64,000 nt of DNA from assembly GCA_009746045.1 (NCBI GenBank), contig RPFO01000065.1, forward strand, positions 9,488,628-9,552,627, written 5' to 3'. Under the pieces are notes generated by a model that saw nothing but the letters and a program-made list of their open reading frames with translations, did not search any database and was not told the origin of the DNA. Both the position numbers and the translations under genes were made by a program. Positions 29,620-41,687 of the stretch are shown piece after piece. Positions within the stretch are counted from its first letter, which is position 1; each line of letters starts with the position of its first letter. This stretch comes from Mesostigma viride (Eukaryota > Streptophyta > Mesostigmatophyceae > Mesostigmatales > Mesostigmataceae).

Positions 29620-31352
29620 ATGGATCCAGTGGGTGGTAATATGTCGCCTATACCTACCAACACTCCTACTATGAATAATAATAATAATAATACTAACAAC
29701 AATAACAACACTCGTGGTAACCGACGGGACTCACTTGAAACGGTGCACCATCTCACTCCTCAAGGTAATCTGCGTACCTCACCTCCTTCTCCTGTTACTG
29801 GTGGTCGCCGTCGTCCCTCACTTACCCCCCTACCTTGAACAACGTGTCAGATTTAGTGATGACCCTCTTTTACCTGTGAACCAGGCCCCTGCAACCTTGG
29901 CTCAACCCTCCAGCAGGTCCTCACTAACTAACAATGTTGCTAGGCCTCCTTCCCACCCTGTGCCTTCCATGCCTGCTTTTAACACGGGTCGTGCCTCTGC
30001 CCCTGTCGGCCCTTCTGGGCGCCCTAGTGCAGTTCCCTTTTACCCACCTGCTTCCTGGTCCTACCCTGAGACGGCCTATGAGGCAGCCCAGGTCCCTACC
30101 CGTGTGGCTGATTTAGAAGTTAATAGTGATTTCAGCACCATGCCTCTAGATGACAGAAATTATGATCATTTTGCCTACTCCTCTCTTCGTGAGCAATATA
30201 CTGTACCCTTCTCCTATGGGCACCAGCCTGAAACGGTGGCCCCTTCTAGACCCCTACCCAAGACTTTTCCTCTTCCTTCCTTCTATCCCGCTTATGTAGC
30301 AGTGGAAGATAGTGGCCCTATGGGAAAAACTGACTCTTCTAATCCCCCTAAGCCCCCTGCTCTTCCCCTCTTTGCTAACCTTCCCAAGCTGGATGTCAAG
30401 TCTACCCCTCAACAGTTTTTCACCTTTATTATGTTGCTTACCCAGAACACAGAGTCGTGGCAGAATCATAATAGATGGCGTCTCTCTGATGCTGTATTAG
30501 TTCCTCACTATCTTACAACCTGCATTACTCCTGAGCTTGCTAACCTCATTCAGTGTGAGTCTTTGGCCTCTCATGCCTACCCTAACTCTGTAGCAGAATT
30601 GTTTAAGCGTTTAGAGAACCATTTAGTCCCTCCTGATTCAGATTGGCAGGATAGATTAGCCTTTGGTACCTTGCAGCAGGGTACTAAATCATTTAAGGAG
30701 TATATGAAAGAGTTTGATGCTCAGATGGTACGAATTAGGGATTTGTCGGGTGCAGAAGTACGTGCTCGCTTCCTCCAAGGCCTCAGTAGACCTTTATTAC
30801 GTGAAGTCAAGCGCCAGTTCTCTGCCTACCGTTTTACTGATCTGCCCCTCAAGCATGTGCGCCAGCATCTCTTGCGAGTAGCAGATTTCTTCACCACTCC
30901 TTCTCTCCCTACCCGTTCCCGTATTAATAATATTATCCTTACCCCTGAGGAGGAGAACTCCTATGTAGAAGAATTAGATATCTGCGTTGCTGATCTTCAG
31001 CTCTTGATGTCTCTCATATCACATGCTATCATTGTAAGGAAGTAGGTCATCTTAAACGTGAGTGCCCCAAGTTCCTTTCGGGTGCTCCCCCTCATCCCGA
31101 CGCACGCCCTCCTCGTACCCCTCAGCGTGCTCCTATTCGTCCACTTCAGGACGCATTCCCTCAGCTACCCCTAGTAGGCTGAATGCTGTGCAGGCAGGAC
31201 CCCCAGGGTTCCCCTATGATAATCAGGCTCCCGCACCCTCTTCGCTCCCTCGTGACCCTCCAGCAGTGGCTTTTTCGCCAGGGTCTTCTTCGGGGTTAGT
31301 TCCTATGGATTTGGGGGGGAGGGGGAACAGTAGGCCTGTCAGCCGGGGGTAA
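29620..31352 (+). pseudogene. gag: Gypsy-2 gag
   Basis: Starts MDPVGGNMSPIPTN with a shorter Asn run than gypsy-1. It has the same capsid-like region (ELFKRLENHLVPPDSDW; RFLQGLSRPLLREVK) and a zinc-knuckle segment near 31022-31063. Two frameshifts break it, in a C-run near 29827 and by loss of one T near 31000. The final frame ends at TAA 31350-31352. Pol opens in the +1 frame from 31300. Confidence 0.85.
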
Positions 31353-33610
31353 CCTGGACAGGTCCTTAGATAGTACCCCAGATAAAAATTTTTGCCTGCC
31401 TGTTTTTATAACCTCTGTAGGAGCTGAATCTTCCCTACCACTACGTGTGCGTCCTCTTATGTTCTTGAATGGTGGTTTAACCGTTCCCCATACTGTTGTA
31501 GACCCTTTCTTGCATGCTGATGAACTTTTGAATGTCTCTGTGTTGGTAGATAGCGGTGCGGCTAGCTCCTTTGTGAGCGAGGCCCTAGTTAGGCGTTTAG
31601 GACTAGTCCCTACCCCTCACACCAAACCTGTCACTGTTCATTATGCTGATGGTCGCACCAGTCATTCCCCGGGTACGGTGTCCCTTCCCCTGGTCATACA
31701 AGGACGTACTGTCAACCTGACGGCCACTATAGGCCCTATCACTACCGCTGATGTATTACTAGGATTAGATTGGCACCAGGATAATAAGATTACTATTAAT
31801 TATGATACCATGGTCATTTGGTTTCCAGATAGCTCTTACTGGGTACCGGAACGTCATTATAGATTGGAAAATTTATCCTTGGTAGATATTACTCCTCCTA
31901 CACCTGTTGATCCTCCTGTAAGACCTATACCTGAAGTATTAATGTCCAATGATGAGTTGCGTTCTGAATTAAAGGAATATGGATATTTATTATGTATGTT
32001 CCTTCAGTTAGAAGTACAGGAGATACCTATCACTAATAATAGTGTGGATATAGATATAAACACAGTGGATACAATAGGAGTGGGATTTACTGAAAATGAA
32101 ATAGTAAGATACATGGCTGTGATAGATTCCTCAAAAGTTTTTGAAGAAAAGACTCCTTCTTATCCTCCTCCTCGTTCTGTTTTACACCGTGTAGTTATCA
32201 AGGACGGTGCAGTTCCTACGCACTCTCCGATGTATAGAATGGGCCCTACCGAGAGGAACTAAAACAGATTTTAGTGTCACTATTAGAAGCAGGATTGATA
32301 GAGCCTAGTAACTCTCCCTACTCAGCTGGTGTCCTGTTAGTTCCTAAGCCAAATGGCAAGTTTCGCCTAGTTACTGATTATAGGAAGTTGAATGATATTA
32401 CTGTGAAGTCTAAATACCCTCTACCTCGTATTGATGATATATTTAATAAGGTTAAAGGTTCTACTTGTTTCACAGTACTGGATTGTGCGGATGGTTTTTG
32501 GCAGTTGCGGATAGCTCCTGAGGATTGCCATAAAACCGCCTTTGCTACCCCTTTTGGTCATTACCAGTTTAGAGTAGCGGCTATGGGACTCTGTAACTCG
32601 CCTGCCTCTTTTCAAATGTTAATGAATGAAGTGCTTAGACCTGTTATGGGAAATTCTCACCTTCCTCAGGTGTCCTCTGATTTAAAGGATCCTTCCTTCT
32701 CCTCTGTTTCTTTATCTGAGCATGACCGTTCTTGTGCTCAAGCTTACTTAGATGATATTCTTATTTACTCTCCTGATTTTGAAACGCACCTACGTGATTT
32801 AAAGAAAGTATTAGAAATAATGGCTGAAAATTCTTTGTGGGCGCGCCGTGCTAAAGTTCGTTCGGGTAGGAGTGTCCCATTTTTAGGGCACGTTCTGTCA
32901 GATGCCGGGGTCGCTACCGACCCGGATAAAACTAAGTCAATTCAGGAATGGCCTACTCCTACCGACGTTAAAGGTGTACGTAGTTTTCTAGGAATTGCTT
33001 CTTACTATAGGCGTTTTATCCCGCGTTTCGCAACTATAGCAGCCCCTATTAATCATTTATTAAAGAAGGATATCCCCTTTGTTTGGAGTAGTGAATGTCA
33101 GTCGGCTTTTCAGTGTCTAAAATCCCTACTCCTTCCCCTCCTGTACTCATCCTACCGGATACTACTAAACCCTTTGTGGTAGCTACAGATGCTAGTAAGG
33201 TAGCTATAGGGGGCGTCCTTCTCCAGGATCAGGGTCAGGGCTTACAGCCAATTGAGTATATCTCTAGGACAATGCTCCCTGCGGAGCGTAACTATCCCGT
33301 ACACCAGCAGGAACTCTTAGCGGTGGTGTATTGTTGCCACGCGTGGCAGCACTTTCTTAAAGGTGCTCAATTTGATGTCTGTCTGAATGAACCCTGTGAG
33401 CTAGATCCTTATAGGTTAGTTATCCAAACGGATCACCGTCCCCTTACCCATCTTCTCTCCCAACCCAACCTTACCCCTCGGCAAGCGCGCTGGATGGAAT
33501 TTTTAGCACAGTTTTCCCCTTTTAAACTTCAGTATGTTAAGGGTGTAGATAACATAGTACCAGATGCACTCTCTCGTCGTGCAGATTACTCCTTTTTCGA
33601 GGACCTTGAT
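31300..33610 (+). pseudogene. pol: Gypsy-2 pol part 1: protease, reverse transcriptase, RNase H
   Basis: Protease: VLVDSGAASSF near 31540 and VLLGLDWHQDN near 31755. RT: FRLVTDYRKLNDITVKSKYP, TVLDCADGFWQLRIAP and AYLDDILIYSP near 32744; these blocks are intact and in frame from 32274 to about 33110. RNase H: PFVVATDASKVAIGGVLLQD near 33180, ELLAVVYCCHAWQHFLKG and QTDHRPLTHLL. Frameshifts lie near 32255 (4-nt deletion) and 33110. The coding sequence is cut at 33610 by the CACTA-like insertion and resumes at 37067. Confidence 0.9.
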
Positions 33611-33916
33611 CACAACACCTTGAAATGGCCTTTTTTTTACATAAATTCTGGCCCATGGCAAGTTTATGGTTGGATTGACCTAGGATTGGATCCCACGACT
33701 CCCCAGGATGTGTCTGGCTAGTGGTGGAGTAGTTGAGTCAAAATGTTAAGTTTACGTGGTATTCCCTGCTTAAGTTAACTCCAGATCCAAGGCCAAAACT
33801 GGCCACCTAAACCACTTGCACTTGCATAGCAACAATAATTGATATCAGATTATGCTGTAACTTTGCAAGGGTGACGAATACGAGTTGTTCTGACCTTGTA
33901 CAAAGTTCTAGGGCAT

Positions 33917-34140
33917 TCGGAGCCCTATTTAGTGACAAATGCTAGCAAAATAGTGCTAGCATTTGTCGTAAATGGCAATTTTTAATTAATATTAAATCCA
34001 AATAATGTCAGAATGACACCCAAACCTATTGTCATCATGCCAACACCTGACACAGGGTCCCCACAATTCATGTGCAAAAATTCAGATCATACGGAGCCCA
34101 AAATGGTGACATTTGCCTGCATTTGTCACCATTTTGGCTC
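33917..34140. repeat. Two related subterminal stem-loops
   Basis: Module 1: CGGAGCCC, then GACAAATGCTAGC (33934-33946) and its exact reverse complement (33955-33967). Module 2: CGGAGCCC, then CCAAAATGGTGACA (34098-34111) and its exact reverse complement (34124-34137). Both have the same entry motif and share GTGACA/TGTCAC-like stems. They may be transposase-binding sites of the surrounding element. Confidence 0.65.
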
Positions 34141-34639
34141 TTTTTTATCACAATTTTAACAACACTAACCACCAAGACACTCCCCAAGCTAGGGCACATC
34201 ATGTTAATTCTTTGCAGGCAACTCAAGAATGACTAGTACAAACAGCGTGCAAAACCTTGGGGCATGTGAATGCCTGAGTGGTGACCATAGCTAGCAGAAT
34301 GTATAATGTAAGGTAGACATTGCCAGTATGCCACATTGCTGTGATGCGCAGTGCACGTCCATATATACCCCATAACACCATACCTTTAAACTACTTGGCA
34401 CATTGCAAAATGGGAAGGAAAGGTGGACAATACATGCCACGTCACTAGAACACAGCCATTTGGTTGCTACCAACACGCACCATGCGTGATATATACGTGT
34501 AGTACATGTCAAGAACATGCCGAGCGAACATCAAGGTGAAGTGACACCCAGCCGCTGGCACATGTCACCTGGCATCCACGCATGCTCACGTGATATGGTA
34601 TTGGCATATCCCATGTCTCCATCTCTTGTGCTTTGTGGG

Positions 34640-35860
34640 CACCGAGCCACCCATGCAGTAACCCACCCATGCAGCCACCTGGTCACCCACCCAATGAACT
34701 GCTTACACTCTTGCGCGCCCGTGCACCCAGCCACCCACACGTCCACCCACCTAGTGACCAAAGCCAGCCAGCCAGCCGTGCACGTGCTAACCCACCTTAT
34801 TATATAACCACGCATGCACCTAGGCACCCAACCAGCTTAACCAACCCACTTGGACATTCACCCACCCAGCAAGGCACCTGCGCTTGCAACCCACACACCT
34901 ATAATAGGTAATAAGGAAGCACTCACCCATCCAATGAGCCAACCACCCAACCACCCAACCACCTAAACACCCAGCCAGCATGCCCCATATGCACCATCCG
35001 GCCACCCACCCTTGACCCACCCACCCACCCACCCACTCAACCACTCAGTGCCCCCCCACCCTTATACCCACTGACCCACCCACACATGCACTTTCTCAGC
35101 CAGCCACCCCCAACCTCACCCCCAACCTGCACAGCCCTTCACCAGCGATATCAGGTGAGTCGGTCCCAACCATAAACCCACCCACGCATCCATATCTGTG
35201 CGCCCACCCGCCCATCTACCCGTCCCTTCGCCCACCGACCCACACCTAGTCATCTACACATCCACCAGCCACCAACCACCAATGGCCCATCCACCAACCC
35301 ACCCACCCATACGCATCCCTAACCACCCAACCACTAACCCACCATCCTCAAACCCATGCAATTGTTTCACTCACACATCTAACTACCCACCCACTTAGGA
35401 GTCTCCAAAGCCTATCATCACGCAGACACCTGGCCATCTGCCTACAACCGATCACCCTAACACTCGTCTACCCATCATGACCAGCCACCCATCCACCCAC
35501 CCTCTCCACCTGCCTGTGCTCCCAGCTACTCGGCCAGCCATTTACCAAGGCATCCACCTTTCAGCCAGCCACCTGCCATTGAACCCACCCATGTCTAGGA
35601 ATCCCTTGAAGCATCTACAGCCTAAGCCTCCCACCCAAGACTTCCAGGGCAACTGAACAACCAACCAACCAATCAACCAGCTACACAACTACCTAACCAC
35701 CTAACCACTCAACAACCCGATCACCAAACCACCTAACCACCCAACACCCAAACCAGCCAGGCATGTGCCCGCCCATTTGCCCTCGCACGCCCGCACCATC
35801 AGGTCCCTCCATACACGCCCCGTTCACCTAGCCAGCCACACACCTAGCCAGCCACCTGCC
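34640..35860. repeat. CCACCCAACCA-type degenerate tandem array
   Basis: About 1.2 kb of strongly strand-biased C/A-rich sequence made of variants of CCACCCA, ACCCAGCCA and AACCACCTA. Open frames across it are low-complexity and are not genes. Confidence 0.75.
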
Positions 35861-37050
35861 CAACTCACGCATGAAGTCAACGTTAGCCATGCATGGCCTC
35901 ACGTTGCATCACTTGCATTGCATGGGTAGTTTGCATGAGGCAGCTTCCATCTCGTTGTCAGCAACTGAAAAGGCTCTTTCTTTACTTTAATGAATGAGCA
36001 ACAACGTTGGAAACGTTATCCTATCCCTCTTTAAAACAGTCTTTAAATCAGAAAGACGAGGGCAAATATCTGGACAAGGTGGCAATAACCACTGCAAAAT
36101 GCACTTGAGAACGTCTTATTAATCCAGCTCTCTACCCTTTGAGAAGCTGCCTTGCGTTAGCAGCGATCCTGGGCCCTCTAGCTCGCTCACCTCGCTTAAT
36201 CTGCGCTTCTTTATGGCTGCCGGGAGATGCGAAGCTTGAACCCAGCGTGTCGTGGCGAGGTCCTCTGCCCGGCCCATCACACCTCGAAACCGCATGCCGA
36301 CTAATTAAAAACGATGCCCCCCTTTGCCTTTTGTATCGGGCGTCAAAAGAACGATAAACTCGCTTGGAAAACACTGTCGCAAAGAGCTTTCTACAGGCAT
36401 TATAAGCAATTTTCGCAGTTTTTACCGCACTTATTGCACAGCCGGGAGACCATTAGGGACCTTTGCGCGGAATCTCGTGCACGCCATATGTCCTGCTGGC
36501 TTATTGCCGCAGGCTGGCAGTATAGGAAGGTCGGGCATAGCCTAAAGAGGTAATTATCTGACGATAAAGATATGCATTGCATGACGCAAGAAACAGACGG
36601 ATTTCGCACCCCCCAGTTTATTCACGCAAATGCCGGAAAATTAAAAGCGAAACTCAAAAAACGAAAACACTAACCTCTTCGGGAATATTATAACGAACAA
36701 GCTGAGCTATCGTGCCGGGTTTTTCGTTTCCTCCCGTATCCAGGACCGTGAGACACGTACCACCGAGAAATCTGGATTTCGCGAAAAAAATTGTGCGCTG
36801 CAAAAAAAATATTTGTCCCGCTCAATGCCCTCGTCGCAATCACAGCGCATATCATTCCAAACTTATTCCATGGATTAATCGTGATGTAAGCTTCGTTTTG
36901 ACACCTCAGGCGGCTGAAATGACGCAGGTTTCAGAACGCTAGCTGATGCTCGACCGCCATGGGTGTTTTCGTCGTTTTCGTCTCTCGCGGCGCGGGAAAA
37001 ATCTAGATCTCGGACGAAATCCGGACAATAATTTATGTCAAAATTTGGCG
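35861..37050. other. Right part of CACTA-like element, no gene recognised
   Basis: Short frames up to about 80 codons are present but none has family features. The composition becomes AT-richer towards the right TIR. I see no transposase motif. Confidence 0.5.
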
Positions 37051-37066
37051 GGTTCGCGGTGTTGTG

Positions 37067-37281
37067 ATGTTCTCAATACTACTCTAGTTCCTACTACTAT
37101 GGGTGTAACCCCTTATGGTGAACTACCTGATGATGAATCCTATGCCTACCTCTTTCATACAGCTGTTCGCATGCCTGATCTCCTTTCTCACGTAGGACTC
37201 TCTCTCCCGTGTGAGGCCCTTCCCGTGGCCTCGGTGGGGGGGAGGGGAAAAATAAAATTTCTATACCGCTTAGCCATATAG
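37067..37281 (+). pseudogene. Gypsy-2 pol: end of the RNase H reading frame
   Basis: This continues the frame cut at 33610, starting with VLNTTLVPTTMGVTPYGELP, and stops at 37279-37281. A GGGAAAA heptamer in the X-XXY-YYZ register lies at 37245-37251, 28 nt before the stop. The -1 frame is open from 37215 into the integrase. Confidence 0.75.
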
Positions 37282-38917
37282 CGACTAGGTCAGGAAAGTC
37301 TTATGAAAACATAGTCCCTCTAGGACCTCCCCTTCTCTTTGGCAAGGCGGTAGGAGATCTCTTTAAACCTGTCCTGGATACCTCTGTAGCGATGCCTACC
37401 TCTGATCTTGAACGTCTTATTAGTAGATTTACGGCCACTGAGCCGGAAGCATTAGCTGCCATTGCTGCACATCCCCAACAATTAGGCAAGCACCCTTGTA
37501 AATTTGTAGGTGGGTTTTTATATGTGCAGATAGCAGATTCTCCCCCTCAATGGCGCCTGTATGTCCCTCCTATCTGTCGCTCCTCCTTGCTCTTTGAGTT
37601 GCATGACTTAGCTGCTCATCAGGGTGGTAAACGGGTACGGGACCTAGTAGCCCGCTCTTATTACTGGCCTTCCCTTTATAAGGATGTAGATGAGTATGTT
37701 AGAACTTGTCAATCTTGCCAGGAGATGAAACCCAATAACGTAGGACAGATAGCAGAACCTAGGACCTTGCCTGACCCCATCATGCCGTGGGATTCTATCA
37801 TGATGGATTTTGTAGGACCTTTTAGAAAGAATGATAGGGGCAATGCCCAGATCCTTGTGTTCATAGATCGTTTTACTCGTATGTGCCATCTCGTGCCGTG
37901 TCCTTTAGAACTCACAGCACGTGATTGCGCACGCCTATACCTCAATAATGTATACAGATATCATGGTTTGAGTAGGCAGTTTATTAGTGATAAGGATAAG
38001 TTATTTACCTCAGATTTTTGGCAGCAGTTTTTCGCTGCCATCGGTACCAAGGTTACCTACGGTACTGCCTACCACTCCTCCTCCTCTCATTTAGTAGAGC
38101 GTCTTAATAGGGTAGTGGAAGAAGCGCTTAGGCACTATGTTAATGGCTCGGGAAGTGATTGGGAGGATTATTTATGTTTGGTAGAGTTCTCCCTCAACAA
38201 TTGTCCCCAAGCTGCGCATGGATATACGCCCTTCTTCCTAGATACTGGTAGACAGCCTCTTACTCCTACCTCTCTCTTAGCTAGTCCTCTACGGGACAAG
38301 GATGATGTGTCCCGAGATACTGTAGAAGGTGTACAGTCCTTACTAGATAGAATGAAAACTGCTCATGACCACGCGATCTCAGGGTACCAAAAAGCTCAGT
38401 CTAAGTACCTTGCTAGGTTGCGTGCCTCCTTAGATAGAAGAGCACCTGAGATAGAAATAGGAGATCTAGTATTAGTAGAAGGCCCCCGTGTTGGCCGTTT
38501 TGCTCATAAGTTTGAAGCAGAACTTAAGGTCAAACTTAGGCCCGCCTTCTTAGGACCCTTCCATGTGTTGTCTAGAGTAGGAAATTTCTTATATAAAGTC
38601 GATATCCCTACCTCTTGGCAGACACATTCAACACCTTCCATAGAAGCCAGCTGAAACTGTACCACCCTAGTACGTTCGCTGGTAGAGAGCTAGCGCCTGC
38701 CCCTTTAGAGCATAACCCTGACACTGGGGAAGTAGAAGACGAAGTAGAAAGCATCGTGGCCCATAGAGATATCAAAAAGGGCCGCGGTACCCAGCGTCAG
38801 TATAAAGTGAAGTGGATGTATGCTCGTAGTGAAGTAGATAAGGTCTGGTATACGGAGAGTGAGCTAGATGGGTGTAGTCGCCTGCTGCAGGAATATAAAA
38901 CCCTGCACAAGCTCTAG
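37252..38917 (+). CDS. Gypsy-2 pol part 2: integrase and chromodomain
   Basis: From the -1 frame entry at 37252 the sequence is open through the first ATG at 37392 to 38654. Zinc module: HDLAAHQGGKRVRDLVARSY, then CQSCQEMKP. Catalytic Asp in MMDFVGPFRKND, second Asp in FISDKDKLFTSDFW, Glu in HLVERLNRVVEEAL. One small deletion near 38630 shifts the frame to the C-terminal chromodomain (AHRDIKKGRGTQRQYKVKWM, then VWYTESELDG), which ends at 38917. A separate integrase product or a -1 frameshift is needed for expression. Confidence 0.85.
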
Positions 38918-38993
38918 TTGTAGACCTTCTCCTCTCTTATGTTATGTCTGCTGTCGACGGGTGGTTGGTTGTCCCCTCCCCTCCGCAGCCGTC

Positions 38994-41317
38994 ATGTCAG
39001 AGCCTACCCCTCCGGCTGAGAGCCCGCTGCCGTCCCCGCCCCTACCGGACCCTGAGCTGTACTTCGAGGCCCTTCCGGGCCGCTGGGTGTCACGGTCCAG
39101 TTTTCCGGGTGGCATCGTGCAGCCGGCCCTCCAGGCCCAACATGCGGGTTTAGTCAGGGCTGCTCTCTTCGGGGTCACGTGGTACGGTCCCTCCCCTGAT
39201 GAACCGCACCAGCTTGTTTTGCACGGGTTCGACGATGCCGGGCACTGTTTGTTAGGATGTGGCTCCCGCTGTCCAGCCTTGGGACAGATAGCTGCGGTTC
39301 TCCAGTGCCCCGGGTGTTTTCCTACCTTTCTACCCCTGTGGGCCGCTCCTGCCTACGGGATGTGTTCCCCTGGCTTCCGGCCGAGGGTGATGCGGAAGTA
39401 GATGAGAACCCCTGCGACCTTCTACGGGCAGTAGAGTTCATGGAGATAGCAGACCAGACAGCGGGCGTAGGATTGGGCGACCCTACTCCTACGGACGCGC
39501 CAGTAGAGGCACAGTATACTCCTGAGTATTCGGCCTCCCCTGCGGCGTCCTCCTCTTCAGTGTCGGCGCCTTCCCCTGTCCCGTCTTCACCGAGGTCGGT
39601 CCTGTGCGCATCGGTGGAGCCTACCCCTTTGGGCTCTGGTCGTGAGCCTGATCCTCTTTCGGCGACAGTTTCTGCGATGCAGGCGCAGATCCAGTCCCTG
39701 ACGGCGGCCTTCGGGGCCTTCATGGCGGCCCAGGCGCACGCTCCAGCCACGCCAGGTGGGGTGTCTGCCGCAGCTGTGCCCCCTTCCCCTTCGGTCGCCT
39801 CGACGTCTACGGGTCCGTCTGTGCCGCGCGAGCCCTCGGCGGCTGCGGTTCCCTCTGTTGCTGCGGCTCCTACGCCTTCGGCTACCTCTGCGCCTGCTAC
39901 TGACGTACCTGCGCCTCGGCGCGAGTCCGCCGTCCCAGCGGCCGCGCCCGTCGCCGCCGCGTCCGAGCCGCCCACCACGTCAGCGCCGCCCTCGCGGGGT
40001 TTCTTCAGCGACCCGGGCGGTCTTCCCAGGCTTTGGGAGGGCGGTCCTCCGCAGAGGATCCCGGTGCCTGACTGGAGCTTAGACGGTAACCAGTCGTATG
40101 CCGGATTGCCTGTCCCCACGGGCCCTATTTTCAACATGTGGCCTGGTGGTGCTCCGCCCCCAGAGACCGGCGCGCCAGCTGCGGAGGCGGGTCCGTCGCG
40201 ACCCCCTGCGGCATCGGGTCCGACGCGGCCCCCTGTTGTACCGGCGCCGTCTGCGTCTGTGCCGGTTCCTACCCCTTCGTCGGCCCCTGTCCCTTCGGCC
40301 CCGCGGTCTTTGGCTGCGGTTGTTCGGTCCAGTGGCTCTGACCCTCGCGCCACCCGCGCTGCCGATTCCCTTCGGGAGTTGTCAGAGGGCGATCGGGATC
40401 GGGCCCCTTCTGTGGTGCATGCGACTCCGGAGTCGCGCGACACGCCTGTCTTTGGGTACGGTATGTCTGCGCTCGCCTGCCGCCAGTGTGACCTGCCGCG
40501 CGCCTCCGCCGAGCTTGCCATTTCGCCCATGTCCTACGGGTTCTCTCAGGTGTGTCGGGCGCCGCGGGACCGTGGCCTACCAGTTGAGACTGATCGGCCT
40601 CCTTTCGATATGGTTATTTTAGCTGATCCGGTGTTCCAGGGTGAGATCCTGGTTCGGCGCGTCCTGTATCGCTGGGCTAGGCGCCACAATGACTTGGACA
40701 CCTACGGCGGGTTCCAGTGGGCTTACCCTCCGCCTCTGGGCATTATGGCCTCAGATGCCCTTACGGTAGAGTTTCCTGCGGTGCCGGGTGCCACGTACAG
40801 CACGGTCCTTCAGCCCATCCTAGAGTGGGATGCCCGTCGTCCAGCGCCCATCCCGGGCCAGGGTTTGGACTCTCGGGGTCATCCTCCTCCCCGGGCTAGC
40901 GACTACCTCGAGACGTTCGGGTCGCGACAGTGTGCCCGTCGGTGGCGCTCCCGTGAGATTCGGCATATCCGGTTGTGGCCGTCCAACGTGGAGCCCCTGG
41001 TAGATCTGTTTTTCCCGACGGGTATGCGCCCTCGGATCCGGTACCATCGCCTGCTCCTGCGGGCTCTCTGCCTGATCGCGGTAGAGCCTTTCCTACGCCT
41101 CTTTGCCTGTGGTTTCCTGGACTGGGCCCGGGGCCAGGTCGTTCTTACGCAGCATAGGTATTACTGGGCCTTCCTGGGTCTTTTTCCTGACGGCGTGTGG
41201 GCCGATGTTTTCCTCACTGTAGATAGGCACGACAATGCTGAGGATGTGTCTCACTACCAGGCGTACCTGGATGTCCTGCTGGCCTCCCGTGGTACTTACC
41301 AGACGGATGGCCATTAG
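38994..41317 (+). CDS. Gypsy-2 ORF3 between pol and 3' LTR (unknown, about 770 residues)
   Basis: It starts MSEPTPPAESPLPSPPLPD at 38994, 77 bp after the pol stop. One indel in a C-run near 39310 moves the frame into the long open part ending at 41317. Layout: a conserved N-terminal block (YFEALPGRWVSRSSFPGG; LLGCGSRCPALGQIAAVLQC), a long Ala/Pro/Ser linker with low-complexity repeats, and a C-terminal block of about 330 residues. That block starts near ELSEGDRDRAPSVVHATPES and includes LACRQCDLPRASAELAISP and HRLLLRALCLIAVEPFLRLF. The position is that of env, but no signal peptide, cleavage site or clear anchor is seen. Composition is much more GC-rich than gag-pol. Function unknown. Confidence 0.65.
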
Positions 41318-41687
41318 ATAGAGGGCCTTAGGCCCGACCTGAGGGTGTTGTCCCTCCGGTATATAGAGTCGCCCTCACGTTCTGGCCAGTTGACTGGTCG
41401 TTCTTGGTCCTTGGTACTGATTTGTTTACTCTGTGTGTCCTGCCCAGTGCCGTTCCCCCCGGCAAGGACTTTGTTCCAGGCAGTTAGGGGAACCTACCAC
41501 CAGGCTTGGTGCTGGCTAACCCTACACCTCCCGGCGTGGTGGTGGAGACCGAGTTAATACGTTGGTGCCTTGTATCTTGGATGGTCTGCCGACTGTGTTG
41601 GTGTGTGCTGGGTGCATTAGGTTTCCTACCCCTTGTTTTCCTCCCTGTGCGTAGGGAGAGGGCTCCCTACCTTTGTGGGGGGGGAGG
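41318..41687 (+). other. Gypsy-2 3' untranslated region and polypurine tract
   Basis: Almost identical to 19769-20142. It ends in GTGGGGGGGGAGG right before the 3' LTR, the expected plus-strand primer. Confidence 0.7.

Larger units (their letters stand above)
33611..37066. mobile_element. CACTA-like DNA transposon without transposase
   Basis: A 3456-bp insertion in gypsy-2 pol with terminal inverted repeats CACAACACC...GGTGTTGTG and a 2-bp target duplication AT (33609-33610, 37067-37068). Removing it restores the same sequence as gypsy-1 (CTTGATGTTCTC). The CAC...GTG ends and 2-3 bp duplication fit the CACTA/EnSpm group. No transposase is visible on either strand. The interior holds two stem-loops (33917-34140) and a long C/A-rich repeat array (34640-35860). 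Confidence 0.8.

Noticed and set aside
34640-35860. C/A-rich array as a CRISPR or spaced repeat locus
   Set aside because: The units are short, degenerate and without regular spacers. This is a low-complexity satellite in a eukaryotic transposon.
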